Shown: one piece after another, positions 57,801-64,000 of the stretch
Position numbering within the stretch: the first letter of the stretch is position 1
How the letters are laid out: each line of letters starts with the position of its first letter
NCBI GenBank assembly: GCA_037576195.1
Contig: CM075102.1
Coordinates: 27,152,745-27,216,744 of the forward strand
Reading direction: 5' to 3'
Source of the DNA: Phytoseiulus persimilis
Taxonomy: Eukaryota; Arthropoda; Arachnida; Mesostigmata; Phytoseiidae
Length of the DNA stretch: 64,000 bases
Made by a program: the position numbers and the translations under genes
Notes under the pieces: model-generated
What the model was told of the DNA's origin: nothing
Database searches by the model: none
The model's input: only the letters and a program-made list of their open reading frames with translations

Positions 57801-58786
57801 ACCCCAGTGAACTGCTCAACTTGATTGAAACAAGGTGAGAAAACCCTGCGCGGTTGGAGTCTCGACATGGATAGCATACGTTTCGGGAATTCTTTGGTCC
57901 TGGTCGCGAGGTACTAGCCCATGCGATCGTTTTTTTTTTTTGTCGGGACCCGTTGCAGGAACCCGAAGCTCATCGTGCGGGCAATGCACCGGATGAAGAA
58001 CGCGAAAATGGCGGCGAAGAACCTCTACGCTGAGATAATAGCTTGCCCCCCTTTCATTCCTGTGAGTTTTAATCCCACGACTTGCACGATGGCTCTCTCT
58101 CTCTCGTCGCTCGTGTCGCATCTGGATGCAACTTTAAGCAAGAGGATCTTTGCAGACCAATTCGCCCCAAGTGGTGACTGCCCCACCCACCGGAGCGCGT
58201 TCTATGACAGGTACTCCGGTGTCGAAAGGACGCGCGGTCGCTCCAGCTCGGGTCATCACTAGACTCGAAGACGCCCATCTCATCCAGAAGGTAGAGTCCT
58301 GAGAAACTATGGGGTCGCTCTGAAATTTGGGTGTCCGCCGAGATTTTCGCGATAAGACTCAACAAAGGAAGTAACTATTCGAATATCGATAGGGAGACGT
58401 TTTGATCACCTACGCGACAGACATCGGTTGGAGTCCCTACTTCCCACTGATAAGCGGTATAGTGACAGAGTTAGGAGGTCTGATTTCTCACGGTAAGTGG
58501 ATCCGAGAGCTCCACTGACCAGAAGGAGCATCGATAGAAAGACGCTGATGCTATCAGAGGGTGCGGGAACTCGATATTGACATAACATACAAGCATCGGG
58601 CTGTCAAGCAGCGCTGAAGGTAAAATCATCGTTTCAGGTGCGGTCGTCGCCCGTGAGTATGGGATCCCATGCATCGTGGGCTGTCATGGTGCGACAAAGC
58701 TGTTCGTTTCCGGTGAAGAAGTTCTCCTCGACGGCAACAAAGGTTTGATTGCGACGACATCCGTCGCGGAATCGCAGTCTGCGTGA
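51819..58786 (+). CDS. PEP-synthase / rifampicin-phosphotransferase-like enzyme
   Basis: Predicted ATP-dependent dikinase that loads a catalytic histidine; substrate unknown. Twenty-five exons: 51819-52074, 52330-52540, 52713-53004, 53088-53364, 53465-53621, 53725-53914, 54000-54145, 54268-54425, 54513-54766, 54847-54964, 55066-55214, 55327-55457, 55597-55768, 55873-55998, 56156-56326, 56465-56549, 56844-56970, 57083-57197, 57280-57440, 57543-57658, 57744-57834, 57959-58061, 58156-58290, 58393-58492, 58638-58786; 1329 aa. A hydrophobic N-terminus (IRYFFWRAWLWATAG) and a roughly 400-aa unrecognised region precede the ATP-grasp part: GGKGSS (about 441), VRSSACGED (about 548), SGVMFTVDP, NYGLGE. 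LHMLQARP closes that domain. The phosphohistidine domain has GGLISHGAVVAREYGIP (His about 1280). There is no PEP/pyruvate barrel. Intron 13 uses a GC donor (55769). Exons 4 and 5 are the least certain. Confidence 0.88.
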
Positions 58787-58827
58787 GAAATGGGGTCCAC
58801 TTCTACTATGCTCCACGAACCTTCCAG

Positions 58828-58833
58828 AATAAA
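58828..58833 (+). terminator. candidate AATAAA poly(A) signal of the PEP-synthase-like gene
   Basis: AATAAA about 42 nt after the stop codon, before the retrotransposon fragment begins. Confidence 0.55.
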
Positions 58834-58959
58834 CTCGAACCCTTCATTAGGCGTCGATACATGTTCATTTCGCTGGATAGTTCCCGCGGTGGCTAAAGAA
58901 CACTGCAAAAACAGGGAGTCGGTTTCAGAGTCAAGACGGACAAACGGACGTGAAATACA

Positions 58960-60171
58960 AGGGTAAAAACCTTTTTCTGTATACCCGGTCTCCTGTTCGC
59001 GGATGATATTGTACTCATGGCCAGGAATCACCAAGAAATGGGAAAAGTCTTGGAAGCCACGACGAAATATGGAGACGAGAATGAGCTGACATTCAACCCC
59101 GCAAAGAGCGCGGTAGTGGTATACTCAGCCCATGACCTGGGGCCCAAGAGGGAACTGAGGATACAAGGCGAGGAGGTACCGACAGCTCGTAACTAAAAAT
59201 ACTTGGGCATCAGGCTTCCGGACTCCAGAAACTACCTGAACAACCAGGAGGAAGTCTGGGAGAAAGTAGCGATCACCGCCCTACACCAGATGCACGCATC
59301 GTCACTTTGGGGTTTCAATAGATTCGAAATCTCAACAGTGCAATCGAAATCTACAGCGGTGCCGAAACTAAGCTACGCAAACGCAGTACTAGTCACGAGC
59401 ACATCGCTGACGGAAAAACTCGAAAAATAGCAACGAAAAGCGGGAAAGTGGGCGTTAGGAATCCCAGGTTCCAGAGTCCCCAACGAGTTCATCCAAGGAG
59501 AGCTTGGATGGTCGTCCTTCGAAGCAAGAGGGGCCCAGAGCAAGCTGAGATATATAGAGAGGGTCAGGGCAATGCCAAATACCAGGTGGCCGAAGAGCAT
59601 CCTGAGAATGATGGAGCTTACAAACAAGAAGACCAAAATGTACCAGGAAACGGAGCGCCTCAAAGCAATTTACCATTGCGAAGATATCAGGGTGGACTCC
59701 GATGACCAAGGTCGACCGCTCCTCGGGCTTTACGGTAAACTCATCAAGAAGAGAATCCGGGAAACCCAGGACAGACTTTGGAAAGAAAACATGCTCTTTA
59801 AGTCTAGTCTTCAAGCGTACAGCAGGGGAAAAACTACCCGTTGTGTGACTAGCTACCTGTACGTCAACAGCAAGGGTAGCGCCCTACTGGCTCTGGCACG
59901 AGCGAACATGCTGCCAACCAGAGCCCATAAGATGAACTCTGGATTAGACAAAACCTGTCCTAGATGTGGCGTATACGAGGAAACGACAGAACACGCTATC
60001 TTCGAATGCAACGACATCTATTTTACCGAAGATGAACTTGTGTACCGTCTCGGACTCCACGAGGAAGCGAATAACGCGACCGAAGTAAGAAGGACGAAAA
60101 AGATCCTGGAGGACTGGGACAAAAACCAAACTCGATCTGCTGAATCACTCGCGCCTGATACGAAAGGCTGA
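58960..60171 (+). mobile_element. 5'-truncated non-LTR retrotransposon (reverse transcriptase C-terminal half)
   Basis: A single reading frame begins inside the reverse transcriptase at the catalytic motif LLFADDIVLM (near 58987). It continues through the thumb/connection (KYLGIRLPDS, RKAGKWALGIPGSRVPNEF) to a C-terminal Cys/His finger (CPRCGVYEETTEHAIFEC) and a stop at 60169-60171. It is broken by only two in-frame stops, TAA at 59194-59196 and TAG at 59428-59430, with no frameshift. The endonuclease and the N-terminal half of the reverse transcriptase are missing, as in ordinary 5' truncation. An AT-rich TATA-repeat tail follows at 60177-60205. The layout is that of a LINE-type element; the clade is not determined. 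Dead copy, probably fairly young. Confidence 0.88.
59572..60171 (+). CDS. longest intact frame of the retrotransposon fragment (199 codons)
   Basis: After the second stop codon of the element, ATG 59572 opens a 199-codon frame covering the region C-terminal to the reverse transcriptase, with the CPRC...HAIFEC metal-binding pattern near its end. It lacks all polymerase motifs and is not expected to work alone. It is listed so it is not taken for a host gene. Confidence 0.6.
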   Translation: MPNTRWPKSILRMMELTNKKTKMYQETERLKAIYHCEDIRVDSDDQGRPLLGLYGKLIKKRIRETQDRLWKENMLFKSSLQAYSRGKTTRCVTSYLYVNSKGSALLALARANMLPTRAHKMNSGLDKTCPRCGVYEETTEHAIFECNDIYFTEDELVYRLGLHEEANNATEVRRTKKILEDWDKNQTRSAESLAPDTKG

Positions 60172-61854
60172 TTACCCATATATGTATATATAAAAACATA
60201 TGTGTTAATGATAATCTGGATCAATAACACCATAAACCATAACCTGAACACTCTCACAGCCTCGAATGCAGCATGGAAGGTGCGCAATGCGCTATTTGGC
60301 ACGAAGTGTGTTGGCTGCTTGGCTGATTCTTGCTGTGAACCTTCCTGTTGATTCCAACGAGACTGAGTTCGCGGTGTCAAGTCAAAACCTTTCCAGCACC
60401 TATTTGAGGTGGCCGCTCCTCACGGCCTCCGACTAACTGAGTGCAACTTGTCGACACGTGACTGTGGAAGCTCACGTATAGGCCAAAACTGAAGCTGCTG
60501 CTCTCGCAGTGGCGCATCCAGGAGTGACTCAAGGGGGGGCGGTCGTAGATTTCTGATGGAACTTCTGACTTTTCCCCCTTGCTCTCGGTGGTCATAACTG
60601 GGGAAATTGGTTTCCGACTCGATGAATGAGGGAGCGTACGGTGTTATCGAACTTTGAGTGGCTTCAAGACCGTGACGGAATCGATAGAGGAGAGTCTCTA
60701 GTTGAAGGGGCCACTCTGTATGTCGCTCGGAAAAAATCGAGGGGGGGGCGATCGGGGAAGCGATAGGCGATACGGGCTTCGGAAAACGCTGTGTATGCTT
60801 CTCTCAATGACGACTCTCGATTCAAATCGCTCCTCAAGCAGTCAGATGGAGAGTTTGACGAGCATTTCCAGAGTGAAATTCGATCTTGGCGATGTTCTCG
60901 ACCGGCCTTCCCTCCCCGAGATCCGGGAGAGTCACAGAAAGCAGGGGGAACGGGGGGAAGGTGGTACAGCCTACTCAGCTCCCCTGGCTCCACCAATGGA
61001 GCCAATGCCGATGTGCACACAACGAGAGAGGCTTCTCAAGACAGCCGCACGCTTCTCCGGACTGGAACCGTTCGATTGTTCTGAATATTAGTCCGCAATG
61101 GCACAATCGTATAGCATTTCTCATCTTCGTCCCGCAGGTCGAATTGTTGCTGGCCACCTAATATGGAGGTCTCGTCGAGCAGTGCCAGCGACATCCATCT
61201 GGGAGCGTTAACAACTCACACTTAGCAGCTCGAGATCGAAGTATCTGCCACCTTGATATCGATGTGCCCCGGAGTACTCAAATCGTGACGACCACCTAGT
61301 CGTTCGTTTGATGTTACTTGAAAGTGGCTACGGACGTTCGCGTTCGTGTGAGTCAGGGACCCAAGATTCCTTCTTGACGATTCTGTGGATGGGAATATTT
61401 CGCTTTTCGCTCCAAAACTTGGTGTGATTCTGAGCCACAGTCGCTGAACTAAAAGAGCTCGAGGGTTGATGTAGGCCGCCCTCGAGCTGAGAAACGCGCG
61501 CGTTCGAAATCGCCAGTTCCATCAGTTAGTACCATGTATGCTTTGAAAGAAACAATTTCCACGGTCTGTGGTTCGCTCGGTAGTCATCGAGGTTGACAGC
61601 CGTTGGATGCTTTGCTCGACGGACCATCGAGGGCTCTGGACATCTTCGCTAGCAGGTGGAGACGTCCCACTCGGTGTGGTGCGCGAGAACTGACCCGACC
61701 TCGGACGACCACTAGTGACTCGTCTCGCATGCGCGCTTCTTTTGTCATTTCCGGGCGCGTGTCCAACCAGGCCCGTTGGGCCAGCGCCGCGGTAGAGGGT
61801 TGGAAGCAGGGCTCCAACTGCGATCATTCGCTCGGCGATCGTTTCAAAACAAAC
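60172..61854. other. 1.7 kb intergenic, retrotransposon tail to MRPL1
   Basis: No gene recognised. It starts with a TATA-rich microsatellite at the tail of the retrotransposon. Open frames at 60.7-61.1 kb overlap on both strands without domain support. The promoter of MRPL1 must lie at the right end. Confidence 0.5.
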
Positions 61855-63268
61855 ATGAGTGTCGGCATGCTGCGCGGTTTGCTCGGAGGACTTCGGGGCT
61901 CCCCTTCGGGATTGTTGCCGTGTGCGGTGCAAGCCCCGTACGCTCAACAGACTCGAGGTTACCCTACACAGAAGTACTTCAAAATTTTGGCGGAGAACAG
62001 GAAAAGGAACAGACTCCGGAAGTTACAGAAAGTAGATGAAGTCAAGGTAACGTTCGCCGAAGCTCAAAAATCCAAATTGAAGAAGACTGTTCTCGGGAGT
62101 CGGAGGTGAGTGGGTATTAGACGGGATCCGTGAAGAGTCCCAAAGGCTGTGTGCAATGCTCCGCGTGCCCAGTCAACAGTAAGATGTGAACCTGCGAACT
62201 TCTCAGATACACAGAGAAGAACTGGCCAAAGCAAATAAACACGGACGACGTCCATCGCCTGAAAAGCGTTGTGAGGCCGGTCTATGATCTCGAGTCATGC
62301 ATCCGGATGCACCGGGAAATTCTCCATCCAACCATGTACAACAGACCCGATGCTCTGTTGATGGCCACTGTGGAGCTTGATATGAGCGCGAGGAAGAAAA
62401 ACCGCTTCCTCGATCAGATTTCGGTAAGATTCGACCTCTATCCAGAAGGAGCGTTGATGCTCTCGATGCCTGTCCTGAATGGGACCATTTACTAGATCTC
62501 CTCATAGCAGAACTCCATCGGAGGAAGCGATTGAATCGTCATGAATCCTCTTCCGCAGGGCTCCCTGTTGCTGCCTCACTTTTTCGAGTATAAACGTCAG
62601 ATCACAAGAATCTTGTGTTTCTGCAAATCGGCGGACGAGGCCACTGAAGCGTTGGAAAAAGGAGCTAATTTGGCTGGAGGAGAGCAGCTGATCAAGAAAA
62701 TAGAGTTGGGCGAAGTCGACGTGTCATCCTTCGACACTGTCGTCTGTCATGTGAATATGTTCGAAAAGATCGGCTCATTGAGGAACGTTCTCAAGAAACA
62801 AATGCCGAAACTGGGACAACCTGACACCGTCACTGATGATGTTCTGACTCTAATTGAGCGTCATCGCAAAGCGATCCTGTACGCGGCTCAAGGAGATCGG
62901 TACGAACCAGACTACGCGTCATTCACCATCCCGATAGCAACACTCCAGATGCACATCGACCAAATCCACGAAAACATCCAAGAGCTTTTCGTTGGGGTGA
63001 GTTGATGTGGAGGGAATTTGATGCTATATGATACCGAATTCCGCCTGAAAGCTGAGGGAACAATCGAGTAATCATTTGCCGTTTCTTGACTTTTCCCCAG
63101 GTGAGCCAGCAGCAACCGAAGGGGCGACCACCGAATAGCTTCATCACCGAAGTATTCCTGAGCTGTCCACCGTCACTCGAAAAACTTGTTATGGACAGGA
63201 CTCCTTTCTTTGCGAAGCAACAGTCAACTCCACGAGATGAGGCGAAAACTGACACCACAGAAGACTAG
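61855..63268 (+). CDS. MRPL1: mitochondrial large ribosomal subunit protein L1
   Basis: Component of the L1 stalk of the mitochondrial ribosome. Four exons, 61855-62105, 62207-62423, 62559-62996 and 63101-63268, give 357 aa in phase. The start at ATG 61855 yields a basic, Ser/Arg/Gly-rich N-terminus suited to mitochondrial import (cleavage perhaps near TRGYPTQKYF). The L1 core includes SCIRMHREILHPTMY and VELDMSARKKNRF, then YKRQITRILCFCKSADEATEA and LIKKIELGEVDVSSFDTVV. The C-terminus is charged and rich in Thr and Asp. A poly(A) signal follows at 63313. Confidence 0.9.
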
Positions 63269-63312
63269 TTTGTTCGTTAAACAACAGATAGAATTATTAT
63301 GCGAAATGGAGA

Positions 63313-63318
63313 AATAAA
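63313..63318 (+). terminator. AATAAA poly(A) signal of MRPL1
   Basis: AATAAA about 45 nt after the MRPL1 stop codon. Confidence 0.6.
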
Positions 63319-64000
63319 AAGATTGTGGAACGGGATTCTGGGAGTTGGGTTTTCCTCGACGTGAGCTGCCGAGTCGAAGTCGATTACAGATTCACTCGAA
63401 GTCTCGAGAGCCCCGAGAGTTTCGGTGGTTCTCGGGTAAACCGCTTCATTTTCCAACTTTCCAAGAAACGCCACGTGATCTTTCTCAGCGCGTTGAGCAA
63501 TCATCCTGGTCGATCCGGGCTGGGAGAGTCTCAGCTCGGGTCCAGAGATCTTGAACAATAACTATGGGCGACTTTCTCTCAACGGGGAAACAATCTGGAA
63601 TTCGCACGTAACGATCCTCCGCGTGAAAGATTGGATTAGTATCGGCTCAATGATCTCGACTCGATTTGCCATACGTACCCGATTGACGATCCGGCCGAAT
63701 CAACCCTCCCCTTCGGTTGCTCCTCCCAATTTCCGGGGGCAAGCTCCGTCTCGTACCCTAGCGATGGGTCTTGCATCTTTCCCGGTAGGCCAAGAACATC
63801 GAGGAGATTATCGACTGTGCGGTTTGCGTCGTTCCATTTGAATAATATATGTTGGAGCACCTTTTCCTGTATACCGCGAATCGGGCATGCATTGTCACCC
63901 CGTTGCTCGGGGCCCTAGAACTGCCAACATGGCTCCTCTCGCTGGGGCTGATAGATTGTCTCCTCTTGCATTGCCACGGGGGCAAGATTTCGTACCGGGC
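63319..64000. other. unassigned right edge
   Basis: No gene recognised. On the minus strand a frame from about 63.98 kb to 63.64 kb reads as plausible protein (EKVLQHILFKWNDANRTVDN, then LLDVLGLPGKMQDPSLG) but has one stop near 63.92 kb. It could be a fragment of a transposon or of a gene continuing beyond the window. Confidence 0.3.

Noticed and set aside
57931-57941. T-run of 11 as a possible terminator
   Set aside because: It lies in the polypyrimidine tract of the intron before exon 22 of the PEP-synthase-like gene, which explains it.

Overview
The window is animal nuclear DNA, most likely from an arthropod. Genes are split into many exons of about 50-650 nt by short GT-AG introns (mostly 60-300 nt), coding GC is near 50%, and every confident product is a conserved metazoan protein or a bacterial-type enzyme carrying normal spliceosomal introns. 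Short introns, balanced GC and an intron-rich PEP-synthase-like gene suggest a mite or other chelicerate. That placement is an inference; no taxon-diagnostic marker was seen. Exon models were built by hand from splice consensus, reading-frame phase and remembered family motifs. The summed coding lengths of all multi-exon models are multiples of three.

Layout. Positions 1 to about 20.8 kb hold no gene I can name: GC-rich sequence with cryptic tetranucleotide repetition, one near-perfect 31-nt palindrome (9469-9499) and a few weak coding-like patches. DNA polymerase theta (POLQ, +) runs 20851-29461 in 25 exons. A PDZ-less LAP-type leucine-rich-repeat protein runs 38964-32342 on the minus strand with a 3.2-kb intron. 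It is divergent from a nucleotide-sugar transporter of the SLC35A type (39721-40860, +). PDCD5 (42354-41661, -) and an unrecognised 179-aa ORF (42375-42914, +) start head to head only 20 bp apart. TUBGCP3 (gamma-tubulin complex component 3) follows at 43245-47407 (+). From 47.4 to 51.6 kb lie coding-like but broken fragments, possibly decayed genes.

A 25-exon phosphoenolpyruvate-synthase/rifampicin-phosphotransferase-like gene spans 51819-58786 (+). A 5'-truncated non-LTR retrotransposon with two stop codons lies just downstream (about 58960-60171). Mitochondrial ribosomal protein L1 occupies 61855-63268 (+), and the last 0.7 kb is unassigned.

The neighbours do not form one pathway. They are housekeeping genes (DNA end joining, cell polarity scaffold, Golgi transport, apoptosis/chaperone factor, microtubule nucleation, mitochondrial translation) packed closely, with shared divergent promoters. 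The exception is the PEP-synthase-like gene. It has the three-part ATP / middle / phosphohistidine layout of bacterial antibiotic phosphotransferases and lacks the C-terminal PEP/pyruvate barrel, so its animal substrate is open. No rRNA, CRISPR array or operon structure was seen. I could not run a covariance search for tRNAs or snoRNAs.
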